Below the pieces are notes generated by a model. It was not told where the DNA came from and did not search any database. It saw only the letters and a list, made by a program, of their open reading frames with translations. From an uncultured SAR86 cluster bacterium (lineage in GTDB: Bacteria > Pseudomonadota > Gammaproteobacteria > Magnimaribacterales > Magnimaribacteraceae): a stretch of 64,000 nucleotides of DNA. The position numbers and the translations under genes were made by a program. The stretch's first letter is position 1. Every line of letters starts with the position of its first letter. Of the stretch, positions 52,864 through 62,511 are shown piece by piece. The DNA is taken from contig CACBBD010000006.1 of assembly GCA_902537425.1 (NCBI GenBank), positions 1-64,000 of the forward strand, in the 5' to 3' direction.

Positions 52864-54046
52864 CTTTCAATATATTGCTCAAAATGAAGAAGGTAAATCC
52901 TTAAAGGGAATTTTGCTCTCTGATAGCGAGAGATCTGCTAGGCAAGAAATAAAATCAAAAAACTTACTTCTTCTTAGTATCAAAGAAACGTCAAAACAAA
53001 CTAAAGGTAAAAAAATAGCACGTAGAGACATAGCTGTTGCAACCAGACAAATATCTTCATTAATAAGCTCAGGTATACCGCTTGACAAGGCCTTGCAGTC
53101 AATTGGAAAAAACTCTAACTCAAAAGTTGGCGATTTATTTAATGACATAGGTAACGAGCTACAACAAGGTAGGCAGCTACATTTAATTTTGTCTGATTAC
53201 CCTGGCAGCTTCGATCAGACTTATATTTCGCTTGTATCTGCTGGAGAAATTTCAGGTAACTTGATTGAAGCCTATAAAAATCTATCTGAATATTTAGAAG
53301 ATGAAATTTCAATAAAACAAAAAATTTTTTCGGCTCTTGCTTACCCGGTACTTGTCATTAGTTTTTCTATATTAGTAGTAATTGCTCTTCTAATCTTTGT
53401 TTTACCCCAAGTAACAGAACAGTTTGTTAAGTCAAACATTGAACTCCCTTTTTTAACTTCTTTGATGATTTTTATCTCAAATAATATTTTGGTATTTATT
53501 GGGATAAATCTTCTAACAATCACAGCGTTTTACGTTCATTACAAGAAAAATATTTTGGGAACTTCTAGTGAATCAAATATCCATAGAATATTATTAAAAA
53601 TCCCTTTTGTTGGAAGGTTTCTGTTAACTAGGGACTTAGAAAAGTTCAGTCGAATTATGTTTTTAATGCTTAAATCAGGTATCAACCTTGATCAATCTTT
53701 AAATCATGCAAATAAATTAATTGGTAATAGATATATAAGAAAAATCGTTGAAGATGCTACAGAAGATATTATCGAAGGCAAAGATTTTCTATATGAAATT
53801 AAGCAATCAAAAATTTTTCCGGAAATATTTATACAATTACTTTCAAGTGGTTTCCAATCTGGATCATTATCAGAAATGTTTGAAAAGTTAGCATTTTATT
53901 TTAAAGACGAAATAGATAACTCTAGATCATCATTACTATCCATTATTGAGCCATTAATATTAATAGTCATGGGCGGTATAATTACATTGATAATTCTGGC
54001 AATCCTCTTACCAATCATGCAAATGAATAACTCTATTTTATCCTAA
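52856..54046 (+). CDS. gspF: type II secretion inner-membrane platform GspF
   Basis: 396 residues with two GspF domains. The first contains ATRQISSLISSGIPLDKAL near 60-78 and the second LEKFSRIMFLMLKSGINLDQ near 261-280. Three membrane helices are visible, the last near the C-terminus (LILIVMGGIITLIILAILLP). It overlaps gspE by 8 bp. GspF forms the platform on which GspE acts. Confidence 0.95.
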   Translation: MPNFQYIAQNEEGKSLKGILLSDSERSARQEIKSKNLLLLSIKETSKQTKGKKIARRDIAVATRQISSLISSGIPLDKALQSIGKNSNSKVGDLFNDIGNELQQGRQLHLILSDYPGSFDQTYISLVSAGEISGNLIEAYKNLSEYLEDEISIKQKIFSALAYPVLVISFSILVVIALLIFVLPQVTEQFVKSNIELPFLTSLMIFISNNILVFIGINLLTITAFYVHYKKNILGTSSESNIHRILLKIPFVGRFLLTRDLEKFSRIMFLMLKSGINLDQSLNHANKLIGNRYIRKIVEDATEDIIEGKDFLYEIKQSKIFPEIFIQLLSSGFQSGSLSEMFEKLAFYFKDEIDNSRSSLLSIIEPLILIVMGGIITLIILAILLPIMQMNNSILS

Positions 54047-54474
54047 TGAAAAAAGGCTTTACTTTAATTGAACTCTTAGCAGTAATTGTCATCCTGGGTA
54101 TTCTTGCAACCGTTGTAGCTATAAATGTATCTCCGATTCTTCAAAGAGCAAACTTTGAAAAAATTAGAGCTGATATTTCTCAAATAGAGAAAGGTCTCGA
54201 GTTGTACAAATTTAATGAACTTAGATACCCGTCCACTGATCAGGGTCTCGTTTCTTTAAAACAACCTCCTAAAGACCTTAATCGACCTTTTTTATACCCT
54301 GCAGAAGGATATATAAGTGATATTCCCAAAGACCCTTGGGGGAATGATTATTTATATATGTCTCCCGGCATCAATAAAATTTATTATGATATTTACACTC
54401 TAGGTGCTGATGGACTTGAAGGTGGCGTGGGTGAAGATGCTGACATTGGCAACTGGAATGTCAACTCGAAATAA
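54046..54474 (+). CDS. gspG: major pseudopilin GspG
   Basis: 142 residues with the prepilin leader MKKG cut before FTLIELLAVIVILGI, Glu5 of the mature chain, and the C-terminal GspG pattern including SPGINKIYYDIYTLGADG and a Gly/Asp-rich end near 125-135 that corresponds to the calcium-binding region. It builds the pseudopilus shaft. The start overlaps the gspF stop by one base. Confidence 0.95.
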   Translation: MKKGFTLIELLAVIVILGILATVVAINVSPILQRANFEKIRADISQIEKGLELYKFNELRYPSTDQGLVSLKQPPKDLNRPFLYPAEGYISDIPKDPWGNDYLYMSPGINKIYYDIYTLGADGLEGGVGEDADIGNWNVNSK

Positions 54475-54913
54475 CGGTTTTACATTGATGGAGCTTCTGT
54501 TAGTTCTGCTAATAATAGGAATTATTTCTCTGATCCCTATTATCAATTCATCTTTCTTGAGCTCATACCAAGAAGGAGGAGTAACTCAAATCAACCAGCT
54601 CTTAAATTCTTTAAAGAAAGAAAGTCAGCTTATAAGAAAGCCTATAGCAATTGAAAAAAATAATGAGAATTACTATTTAGTGTCCTATGAAGACAACTCA
54701 TGGAAAAATTATGATATTTTAGATTTTGATTTAAATCTGATCTTAAAAAATTATATTTTCAATGATCTAAACAATGAGTTTTTAGAAAATAGAGATAGGT
54801 CATTTTTAATCATTTTTTATCCTAACGGAAGAAACTCTGGTCTTGAGTTTAGAGTTTTAGATCAAAATCAAAAAATTTATTACGATATATTTGGTGAATT
54901 AAATGAGACTTGA
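54458..54913 (+). CDS. gspH: minor pseudopilin GspH
   Basis: The open frame begins at 54404, but ATG 54458 gives the proper prepilin leader MSTRNNG before FTLMELLLVLLIIGI, so 151 residues are expected. Glu5 is present in the mature chain. The body is short and diverged, as usual for GspH. It overlaps gspG by 17 bp and gspI by 11 bp. Confidence 0.85.
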   Translation: MSTRNNGFTLMELLLVLLIIGIISLIPIINSSFLSSYQEGGVTQINQLLNSLKKESQLIRKPIAIEKNNENYYLVSYEDNSWKNYDILDFDLNLILKNYIFNDLNNEFLENRDRSFLIIFYPNGRNSGLEFRVLDQNQKIYYDIFGELNET

Positions 54914-55256
54914 TAAAGGCTTTAGTCTTTTAGAGGTAGGTGTATCAATTTTAATCTTAAGTATTGCGCTGCTTACCATCTTTCAATCAATTTCATTTAA
55001 TAACTCCAATCTTGATTCAATTAAAAAAAAGGCTTTTGCAAGACAAATAATTATCAATCGAATTTCTTCGTATGAATTTATAGATCCAATACGAATTAAT
55101 TCATCTCGATCTTTTGATTATGTATTTGGTCCTTACAATTTTTTAGTTTTTGAAGAAATGAGTGTCACTGGAATAAATAAAAAGCAATTCTCTATTCGTG
55201 TCAGTCTTGATGATGAGGTAATCACCGAATATATAACTCTTGCTGGAAATGAATAA
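54903..55256 (+). CDS. gspI: minor pseudopilin GspI
   Basis: 117 residues with leader MRLDKG then FSLLEVGVSILILSIALLTI, including Glu5. The size and order match GspI, which with GspJ and GspK forms the pseudopilus tip. It overlaps both neighbours. Confidence 0.88.
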   Translation: MRLDKGFSLLEVGVSILILSIALLTIFQSISFNNSNLDSIKKKAFARQIIINRISSYEFIDPIRINSSRSFDYVFGPYNFLVFEEMSVTGINKKQFSIRVSLDDEVITEYITLAGNE

Positions 55257-55848
55257 ACTTCAAAAAGGATTTACTTTAATTGAACTGGTAATTTCAATAA
55301 CGCTGTTATCTTTTATAACCATCATAACAACTTCTATTTTACAAAATTCAATCATCCAGAGAAATCTCTACATAGAAAATTCAAACAATTTGGAAAACTA
55401 TAATAGTTTTTTTGGAATTTTTAGGGATGATTTTAGATTTATCCAAAACGTCGACATGTTAAATGCTGATGGTGCAAGTTCATTCAAAACACTTCTTTTG
55501 AATGATGATGAGAAACAACTTAGCTTCATTACTAAAAGTTTTTCAAACACTGATCTTGAGTTAAAAAATATAAGAGTCTTGTATTTTATTGAAAATGGGC
55601 AACTCTATCGTAGGCAATATAAAAGCATAAATCCTGCAGATTTTAGTGATTATCTTGATACGTTAATCCTTGAGGAGGTTACTGATATTCAACTTAAAGC
55701 ACATAATAAGCAGCGCTGGCTAAATATATGGCCTTACGACGAAGTTTCTAAAAGAAGATTGCCACACGCAGTTTCTTTAAGCATTTCTCAGCGTCAAAAG
55801 GATGTCTTTGAAATAATCTTAGCAACTGATAATGATAATGTTTTTTAG
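55249..55848 (+). CDS. gspJ: minor pseudopilin GspJ
   Basis: Start set at ATG 55249 (the upstream TTG at 55240 is less likely). Leader MNKLQKG precedes FTLIELVISITLLSFI with Glu5. About 199 residues with a conserved-looking body (YFIENGQLYRRQY, LILEEVTDIQLKA). Part of the tip complex. Confidence 0.9.
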   Translation: MNKLQKGFTLIELVISITLLSFITIITTSILQNSIIQRNLYIENSNNLENYNSFFGIFRDDFRFIQNVDMLNADGASSFKTLLLNDDEKQLSFITKSFSNTDLELKNIRVLYFIENGQLYRRQYKSINPADFSDYLDTLILEEVTDIQLKAHNKQRWLNIWPYDEVSKRRLPHAVSLSISQRQKDVFEIILATDNDNVF

Positions 55849-56791
55849 AAAAAGAAAAGGATTTGTTCTCGTATCTACAATGCTTATTGTTTTGATGCTT
55901 TCTATAATTGCTTCTGAAATGAGTAAAGCTTTCTTTTTAGATTTACGAAAGGAAGGATATCTCTCATTTGATGCAATTGCTTTTAGCAAAAGAATAGAAT
56001 CTGAAAAGTTTTTATTAAATTTTATTAAGCGCGAATTAAATAAAAATCCAAACGTTAATAAACAAAATCCAATTTTCAATGAGAGTCTAGTTTTCCAATT
56101 TGATGATTTCTCACTTGAGGGCTCACTATCTGACCATTCAAATTGCTTCAATATTAATCATTTAATTACATTCAAGGGAGGGCAATCAAAAGATAACTTA
56201 AAAGCTATAAAATATTTTGAAGATTTGCTTTCACAATATGAGGTCAGTTATATAGATGCTGACCAAATTATAGACCAAATTCTTGATTGGATGGATGATG
56301 ATGATATTCCTAGGAACAACGGGGCAGAAAACTATTATTATTCAAGCCCATTGCACTATCCCAGAGAATATACCTCTAAAAGGTTATTTATTAATAAGTC
56401 TGAATTGCTGGCTATACCAAGTATCAATAAGATAAAAAATACAGCTATATGGCGAGACCTTTGCATCATCCCCATGAGTTCTATTTTCTATATCAATATC
56501 AATAGCCTACAAGACGAGGATAAACATTTACTTTCTAGCGCAATTAGTCAACCTAATTTGAATGAAATAGCTTTGATAATTAAAGAAACACCTTCTGAAG
56601 GCTTTTCTACCATTGAAGAATTCTTACAGAAATTTAATTTACAAGAAACAGATTTGATAATTCCTCTTGATACTTCTTCAGATATGTTTCTCTTTAATGG
56701 CACATTAAAATACCAAGGTTTTTCGTATAATTTTAAAACTCTTATTAAACAAGAAAACGAATTTAATTATAGAATTCTTGATAGGTTATAA
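55832..56791 (+). CDS. gspK: minor pseudopilin GspK
   Basis: 319 residues with leader MIMFFRKRKG before FVLVSTMLIVLMLSIIASEM; the mature chain lacks Glu5, as is normal for GspK, the tip pseudopilin. The large globular domain includes DQILDWMDDDDIPRNNGAEN, the SAM-like acidic region typical of GspK. Overlaps gspJ by 17 bp. Confidence 0.9.
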   Translation: MIMFFRKRKGFVLVSTMLIVLMLSIIASEMSKAFFLDLRKEGYLSFDAIAFSKRIESEKFLLNFIKRELNKNPNVNKQNPIFNESLVFQFDDFSLEGSLSDHSNCFNINHLITFKGGQSKDNLKAIKYFEDLLSQYEVSYIDADQIIDQILDWMDDDDIPRNNGAENYYYSSPLHYPREYTSKRLFINKSELLAIPSINKIKNTAIWRDLCIIPMSSIFYININSLQDEDKHLLSSAISQPNLNEIALIIKETPSEGFSTIEEFLQKFNLQETDLIIPLDTSSDMFLFNGTLKYQGFSYNFKTLIKQENEFNYRILDRL

Positions 56792-57946
56792 ATGAAAACA
56801 AGATATATATTTACTGACTCCAGTCTTGAGACCATTTATAACTCCTTTGTAGTGGAAAGTGATGAAATACATGAAACAATGATTTCTGATCTTCAAGAGA
56901 TAAACGAAGACAAGTCCATAAGAAAGAATATTATTTTTTTTAATTCAGAGTTTCTAAACTCATGTTCACTGAATGAATATAATAAATCTGACAATGATAA
57001 ATTATTAAAAGCAAAGTTTTTTTCTTCTCATGTTGATCAATTACTTCTTAATCCATCTGAACTAAGTTTTTTTTCTTCATCCATTGATAACATTGGAATT
57101 TGGGGAGAATCTTGTTACCTAGATGAGCTTAAAAACAAAACTTTAAACTTACGAAAAAGTTTTTTTATACCCGATTACTTACTATTCTTTGAACAAAAAA
57201 ATGTTGTAGCAAATCTAGGATCTCATTATTCCTTAAGGCTTGAAGATGGAAGGGGATACAGCGGCCGTCAACAAAAGATTAATGCACTCTTAGAATCAAA
57301 TATTCAAATTTTAAATGATTTAGATGTCTTGGATGTATCGCCTAAGGAATTGGAGTGCCTGCAAAATTTAGAGCATTCGTTAAATAAGTTTGATTTAAGT
57401 TCCCAAGTTTATAACTTTCATACAAATCATTCATCACAGTTAAATATTCTTAAAACCCCTTTCAATTTCAATGGGTTATTATATCTAGATGTAATTAGTG
57501 TGGGTGAATTCCGAAATTTTGCCATCCCTCTTTTAACTACTTTTTTGTTATCCATCTCAATAAACATCACAATCGAATCTCAAAATAAATTAGTTTCCAA
57601 AGAAACCAAACAGCTCTTTTCAAACCTAGGAAATCAATCGGTAAGATTAATCAATCCAAAGGCACAAATAGATCAACTAGTTAGCGAATTACAAATAACA
57701 GACAACAAAAGTAAATTTGATTTTGAAATTTTAGATTTTCTAAATAACTATCAATTAGATGAACTAGAAAGTATTGAAGTAAATCTTGATGAGCAATTTA
57801 CTACTCTATACCTAGATGGGCTTAGCTCAGAAAAATTGATAATCCTAATAAATCTTCTTAATTCTTCTGGCCTGTCTACCGAAGAAAATTTTGCTGAGGC
57901 TCAAAATAAGTTAAAAGGTTCAATTAAGGTTTTTTTATATGAATAG
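56792..57946 (+). CDS. gspL: type II secretion protein GspL (diverged)
   Basis: 384 residues. A cytoplasmic actin-like region of about 235 residues is followed by one membrane helix (NFAIPLLTTFLLSISINITI) and a periplasmic ferredoxin-like tail (QLDELESIEVNLDEQFTTLYL). The order between gspK and gspM and this layout make GspL likely, although the sequence is poorly conserved. GspL links GspE to the pseudopilus in the inner membrane. Confidence 0.8.
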   Translation: MKTRYIFTDSSLETIYNSFVVESDEIHETMISDLQEINEDKSIRKNIIFFNSEFLNSCSLNEYNKSDNDKLLKAKFFSSHVDQLLLNPSELSFFSSSIDNIGIWGESCYLDELKNKTLNLRKSFFIPDYLLFFEQKNVVANLGSHYSLRLEDGRGYSGRQQKINALLESNIQILNDLDVLDVSPKELECLQNLEHSLNKFDLSSQVYNFHTNHSSQLNILKTPFNFNGLLYLDVISVGEFRNFAIPLLTTFLLSISINITIESQNKLVSKETKQLFSNLGNQSVRLINPKAQIDQLVSELQITDNKSKFDFEILDFLNNYQLDELESIEVNLDEQFTTLYLDGLSSEKLIILINLLNSSGLSTEENFAEAQNKLKGSIKVFLYE

Positions 57947-58412
57947 TTACATTAATGATATTTTGAAGTTTATAAGGAATAAAGATAAATATCATCAGAT
58001 AGCTATGATTTTATCTTTACTAATTTTAGTTATCCTTTTGCTATTTCAACTATCTAAAATTCAAGACAATAGAAAGCTTCTAATAAATGCAAAAAGCGAC
58101 CACGCTTATGTAGAAGAAAAATTCAACCTTATTGCAAATAAGATTAGTCTTAATCAGCTTATCAATAATTCAGAGAGTATAAATTCTTTGTTGAATAACA
58201 TAGCAAAGAAGTACGATTTGTTAAATTTTCAAATCCACGATGAGAATATGCAAAATGTAATAAAGTTTGATATTGATGATCTGCAAAAGCTTGAAAACCT
58301 AATTAATATTTTTTCCAACGAAAGTTTTATTCAAGTCAAAAATATTTATATCAAACCCGATAGTAAGGATTATCAAATTAAAATTATTTATGTGTATGGT
58401 GATACACAGTAA
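57939..58412 (+). CDS. gspM: type II secretion protein GspM
   Basis: 157 residues with a single N-terminal membrane helix (MILSLLILVILLLFQL) and a small periplasmic domain. Sequence identity to known GspM is not obvious, but position after gspL and topology fit. It overlaps gspL by 8 bp. No gspN gene is seen before the peptidase, as in many T2SS. Confidence 0.75.
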   Translation: MNSYINDILKFIRNKDKYHQIAMILSLLILVILLLFQLSKIQDNRKLLINAKSDHAYVEEKFNLIANKISLNQLINNSESINSLLNNIAKKYDLLNFQIHDENMQNVIKFDIDDLQKLENLINIFSNESFIQVKNIYIKPDSKDYQIKIIYVYGDTQ

Positions 58413-58429
58413 CTTGGTTGAAAGTATAA

Positions 58430-59167
58430 TTGAGTATTACTGAGTTAATTTTTTGCATTTCCATTGGAATGTGCCTTGGAAGCTTCGCCTCTGTTCTGAT
58501 CTACAGAATTCCTAGAAATATAAATTTACTAGTACCTGGATCCCATTGTCCCTGTTGCAATAATAAGCTCAGAGCTATACATTTAGTACCGATCTTTAGC
58601 TATGCCTTCTTAAGAGGAAATTGTGCTTTTTGTAGTTCAAAAATTAGTAGACTCTATCCTGTAAATGAAATTTTTATTACAGCAATGGTCGCAATAACTA
58701 CATATTATGCTGGACCATATTCTATAAATGGATGGTTAACAATTGCATTAATTTTGTGTCTATACGTTCAAGCAGTAATTGACTTTAAAATATTATCTTT
58801 ATCAACTCATCTAAGCGCAATTATTGGTTTATTAGGATTTGCCCTTAATTATTTACACTTCTTCACATCAATTATTGATAGTTTGTCTGGATTGATTTTA
58901 GGCTATTGTAGCTTGTGGTTAATAAATTATATTTATAAAAAAATTAAAGGTATTGATGGAATCGGTTCGGGTGATTATTTTTTACTTGGAGCAGTGGGAG
59001 GTGTTTTCGGTTCAAGTTCTTTAGGAATTATCTTATTATCAAGTTCAATCATTTCTATAGGATTACATTTCTTTACCAGAACAATTCACGGTGAGAGGAT
59101 ACCTCTTGGTACAGGTATTGCTTTATCAAGCATTATTTTCTTAGTTCTAATAATTTTGAACAAATAA
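58430..59167 (+). CDS. pilD: prepilin peptidase (GspO/PilD)
   Basis: 245 residues, an A24 aspartic peptidase. The zinc-type cysteine motif HCPCCNNKL ... NCAFCSSKI is near 41-67, the first catalytic Asp is in AVIDFKILS, and the GxGD motif is in GSGDYFLLG near 178. Start is TTG 58430; no ATG gives a full N-terminus. It cleaves and methylates pseudopilins GspG-K. It ends the operon. Confidence 0.93.
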   Translation: MSITELIFCISIGMCLGSFASVLIYRIPRNINLLVPGSHCPCCNNKLRAIHLVPIFSYAFLRGNCAFCSSKISRLYPVNEIFITAMVAITTYYAGPYSINGWLTIALILCLYVQAVIDFKILSLSTHLSAIIGLLGFALNYLHFFTSIIDSLSGLILGYCSLWLINYIYKKIKGIDGIGSGDYFLLGAVGGVFGSSSLGIILLSSSIISIGLHFFTRTIHGERIPLGTGIALSSIIFLVLIILNK

Positions 59168-59382
59168 AGACAAAATCTTTAAGTTTATATAAAAAAGTAG
59201 ACATGATACTTTCTTGGGAAAGCGGCATCATAAGACTAAGCTTTATTTCTATTTAGATTTAAATAAATATTAATTAACACAATAGATACTTCATAGAAAT
59301 ACAAAAGGCACAATATTTTTATATTATTATGATGTGTTAGTTCTCCCCAGACTAGCAATAAGATATTTACCACAAATATCCA

Positions 59383-59424
59383 TGAGTCAAGAAGCCTAGT
59401 TTTTTTAATTAGGTTTCTTACTCA
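59383..59424. terminator. long hairpin in the pilD/tetR convergent gap
   Basis: TGAGT plus AAGAAGCCTA pairs with TAGGTTTCTT plus ACTCA around a T-rich loop, with one bulge. It lies in a roughly 260-bp convergent non-coding gap and ends 4 bp before the tetR stop. No clean U-tract follows on either strand, so termination is likely but not certain. Confidence 0.45.
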
Positions 59425-59427
59425 ACT

Positions 59428-59985
59428 TTAATTAACCAAATAATGAAGACAGGCTTTTTTTGTTTCTGCAATTTGTTGTGGAGAAAGATTTCCGCTTTGC
59501 ATGAACGCTTCTTCCAAACAAGATATTAATATATTTAAACTATATCTGATTTTGAGTTCATTGTAGTTTGACACAGAATTCAACTGTTCAAACAGCTCAT
59601 CCTTTATAAGCTTTTTTGAATGATCGGTAAAAATTAAATTTGATAAAGGGGAGTTATTGGTGAGATATATGGCAATAACATCTATTAATATTTTTATAAG
59701 CTCAGAAGTATTTTTATAGTTTACTGATTTGAAGTTTTTTTTAATTAAAAGCAATAATTTATTTGTGTGCTTCACTGAAATAGCCTCCAGAAGGGATTCA
59801 TTGCTAGGAAAGAATTTATAGATCGAAGGTCTCTTTAATCCAGATATTTTAGCTACATCTTGAACTGTTAGATCGTAATCATCGCTCATATAGATAAATT
59901 CAGCAGTTTTGATAACCTCATCGAACCTCTTCTGACTGCGCTCTTGTTTTGGCTTAATGAAACTTGGATTTTTGGTAATTGGCAC
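59428..59985 (-). CDS. TetR-family transcriptional regulator
   Basis: 185 residues with an N-terminal HTH: RFDEVIKTAEFIYMSDDYDL then TVQDVAKISGLKRPSIYKFF, the TetR signature at about 19-60. The C-terminal ligand-binding half is diverged. It diverges from the MFS operon across 60 bp that hold a palindrome (60012-60028) suitable for TetR binding, so it probably represses that operon and itself. Confidence 0.88.
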   Translation of the reverse strand: MPITKNPSFIKPKQERSQKRFDEVIKTAEFIYMSDDYDLTVQDVAKISGLKRPSIYKFFPSNESLLEAISVKHTNKLLLLIKKNFKSVNYKNTSELIKILIDVIAIYLTNNSPLSNLIFTDHSKKLIKDELFEQLNSVSNYNELKIRYSLNILISCLEEAFMQSGNLSPQQIAETKKACLHYLVN

Positions 59986-60011
59986 AATTAGTTTTCTTTA
60001 TGTATACACTG

Positions 60012-60028
60012 AGCTTATATATTAAGCT
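60012..60028. promoter_or_regulatory. candidate TetR operator palindrome
   Basis: AGCTTA-N5-TAAGCT forms a perfect inverted repeat, placed in the divergent gap between tetR and the MFS gene and 18 bp before the MFS start codon. Confidence 0.55.
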
Positions 60029-60045
60029 TTATATAAAAAAGATAA

Positions 60046-61179
60046 ATGCAATACAGAACTTATTTTCACCTATTGGCCGGCATGGCTATGTTGGAACTGG
60101 GAAATCTTGCTTCTTCTTTGGCACCATTTAACGTTAGTGCTGTCTCTGTAGGTCTGAATGCTAATTCACAAGAAGCTGGATTGGTTGTTACGCTTGAACT
60201 TTTCTTTGCTGCCATTAGCTCCTTATATTTTGGTAACGCAGCTTATAAGGGCAGGGTACTTGGCTTGATTGGCAGTCTTATCGTTATGGTTTGTTATTAC
60301 TTATGTTCTGTATCCAGTGATGTTAATCAAATTACTTTTATAAAAGCTTTTTCGGGAATAGGTTGCGGTATGCTTATAGCTTCTGGTCATTCAATATTGG
60401 CCTCATCACAAGATCCCAATAGATCTTATGCACTGTTTACTCTTTTCGCATCACTTACTGCTGCGTTTCTAATATACATCTCTAGTACATGGATAGAGGA
60501 CGGAGGACATAGTTATTATTTCTTTAATTTTATTTATGTCTACATAGCATTAACCTTGCTCTTTTTCTTTGCCAAAACATCAAACACAAACGATGTTAAT
60601 TTAGTTAGAGAACCTATTGCTCAGAAGTGGCTTTATTTCTTACTTATTACGGCGGTTCTGTTTTATGAGATTCCTTCCAGTGGTATGTGGGCGTTTATGG
60701 AAAGATTTGGAGTGGAATATATTGATATGGGAGTGGCTGAAGTTGGGAGTGTTATATCTCTAGCTATTATTCTGAGTCTTCTTGGACCTGTATTTATAGG
60801 TATATTTGGAAATAAAATAAGAAGAAAAGAAACAATTTTATTATGTCTATTGGTTTCCTCAATTTGCGTTTATGCAATCTTTGGAATCCCTTCTTATGAT
60901 ACTTTTTATTATGGCAACATCACTTGGAATATAGTTTTTGTCATTATGGTCATTCTCATCTTGGCGGCTGCAGCTGATATTGATCCTACAGGAAGACTTG
61001 GAGCTTGGTTAAATGCTTGCATTCTACTTAGCGCATCTTTAGCACCCGCAGTTTTTGGTTGGATCATGCTGGAGAACGAAATGACTGTTATATATCCTTA
61101 CTTAATCTTATTCCTTATTGTTGCAATGACCTGTATATTCAGTACAAAAAAAGACCTCGAACCCATTGATAAAGTATAA
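60046..61179 (+). CDS. MFS transporter
   Basis: 377 residues with about twelve membrane helices. The loop between helices 2 and 3 carries NAAYKGRVLGLIG, a diverged form of the MFS motif A, and a second basic loop is GNKIRRKETILL. It is the first gene of the TetR-controlled operon and precedes an aminotransferase by 8 bp, so it likely imports or exports an amine or amino acid used by that enzyme. The substrate is unknown. Confidence 0.8.
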   Translation: MQYRTYFHLLAGMAMLELGNLASSLAPFNVSAVSVGLNANSQEAGLVVTLELFFAAISSLYFGNAAYKGRVLGLIGSLIVMVCYYLCSVSSDVNQITFIKAFSGIGCGMLIASGHSILASSQDPNRSYALFTLFASLTAAFLIYISSTWIEDGGHSYYFFNFIYVYIALTLLFFFAKTSNTNDVNLVREPIAQKWLYFLLITAVLFYEIPSSGMWAFMERFGVEYIDMGVAEVGSVISLAIILSLLGPVFIGIFGNKIRRKETILLCLLVSSICVYAIFGIPSYDTFYYGNITWNIVFVIMVILILAAAADIDPTGRLGAWLNACILLSASLAPAVFGWIMLENEMTVIYPYLILFLIVAMTCIFSTKKDLEPIDKV

Positions 61180-61187
61180 TTATAGAC

Positions 61188-62507
61188 ATGAGATCACAAG
61201 AGAATCTAAATTTAGATAATTATTGGCTTCCTTTTACGCCCAATAAAAAGTTTAAGGCTAATCCACGACTTTTAACCTCTGCTAAAGGGATGTTTTATAA
61301 GAGTGATGATGGTAGGGAAGTGTTAGATGGCATAGCGGGCTTGTGGTGCACAAATGCTGGTCATTGCCATCCAAAGATAGTCGCAGCTGTACAAAATCAA
61401 GCAGCTGAACTGGATTATGCGACAGCTTTTAATATGTCTCATCCAAAAGCATTTGAATTAGCCGAGAAAGTATCATCATTAACTCCTAAAGGTCTCGATA
61501 GAATTTTTTATGGAAATTCTGGATCCGAGGCGGTTGAAACAGCTATGAAAGTTGCTCTTGCTTATCATGCATCAAAAGGTGATGGTCAAAAAACTAAGTT
61601 TGTTGGAAGAGAAAAAGGTTACCACGGTGTAAATTTTGGAGGAGTTTCTGTTGGTGGACTTACTCCGAATAGAAAATCTTTCGGACCTTTATTACCTGGT
61701 ATTGATCATATGCCTCATACGTGGGATACAGAACATATGGCCTTCTCTAAAGGCCAGCCGGAATGGGGACTTCATTTAGCTGATGAACTTGAAAAAATTC
61801 TTATTCTTCAAGATCCCTCTACAGTAGCTGCGGTAATTATTGAGCCAGTCACAGGATCAGGTGGCGTTATAGTCCCACCAGTTGGTTACTTGGAACGAAT
61901 TAGAGAAATATGCACAAAACATAATGTGCTTTTAATTTTCGATGAAGTGATAACTGGTTTTGGAAGATTAGGCTGTTGTTTTGCTGCTAATAGATTCGAC
62001 GTCAGGCCTGACATGATTACTATGGCAAAAGGTTTAACTAGCGCAATGATACCTATGAGTGCTGTTGCTTTCGATAATTCCATCTATGACCAACTTATGG
62101 AAGGTCCAGAAGCAATGATTGAACTATTTCATGGCTATACATATTCAGGTCATCCAGTAGCATGTGCAGCAGGTATAGCTGCCTTGGATGTATACGAAGA
62201 AGAAGGTTTGTTTGATAGAGCAAAAGAAATGGAACCTCACTTTCAAGAAGCCATTCACTCTCTTAAGGGTTTGAATCAAGTCATTGATATTAGAAATATT
62301 GGTTTAATGGGTGCAATTCATTTTGGTTCTGATGGACTTCCAGCAACAGAATTTGCAGCAAAAGTTTTTCAACATTGCTATGACAACAATGTTTTAGTTA
62401 GGTATTCAGGTGAATTCTTGGTGTTATCCCCATCACTCATAGTTGAGAAGGAACACTTAGATACGATTGCTGATGCTCTTAAAGCTGCTATAACCTCAGT
62501 CAGCTAG
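61188..62507 (+). CDS. class III aminotransferase, omega-amino acid:pyruvate type
   Basis: 439 residues, fold type I PLP enzyme. Motifs: DGIAGLWCTNAGHCHP near the N-terminus, GNSGSEAVETAMKVA, PLP-interacting Asp in LIFDEVITGFGR around 245-256, and Lys in MAKGLTSAMIPMSAV near 280. It matches beta-alanine/omega-amino acid:pyruvate aminotransferases, which transfer amino groups from omega-amino acids to pyruvate. Following the MFS gene, it may use an imported amine. Confidence 0.88.
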   Translation: MRSQENLNLDNYWLPFTPNKKFKANPRLLTSAKGMFYKSDDGREVLDGIAGLWCTNAGHCHPKIVAAVQNQAAELDYATAFNMSHPKAFELAEKVSSLTPKGLDRIFYGNSGSEAVETAMKVALAYHASKGDGQKTKFVGREKGYHGVNFGGVSVGGLTPNRKSFGPLLPGIDHMPHTWDTEHMAFSKGQPEWGLHLADELEKILILQDPSTVAAVIIEPVTGSGGVIVPPVGYLERIREICTKHNVLLIFDEVITGFGRLGCCFAANRFDVRPDMITMAKGLTSAMIPMSAVAFDNSIYDQLMEGPEAMIELFHGYTYSGHPVACAAGIAALDVYEEEGLFDRAKEMEPHFQEAIHSLKGLNQVIDIRNIGLMGAIHFGSDGLPATEFAAKVFQHCYDNNVLVRYSGEFLVLSPSLIVEKEHLDTIADALKAAITSVS

Positions 62508-62511
62508 ATCC

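Noticed and set aside
59168-59427. Possible small RNA or gene in the pilD/tetR gap
   Set aside because: Apart from the hairpin near tetR no promoter-terminator pair or coding frame could be supported.
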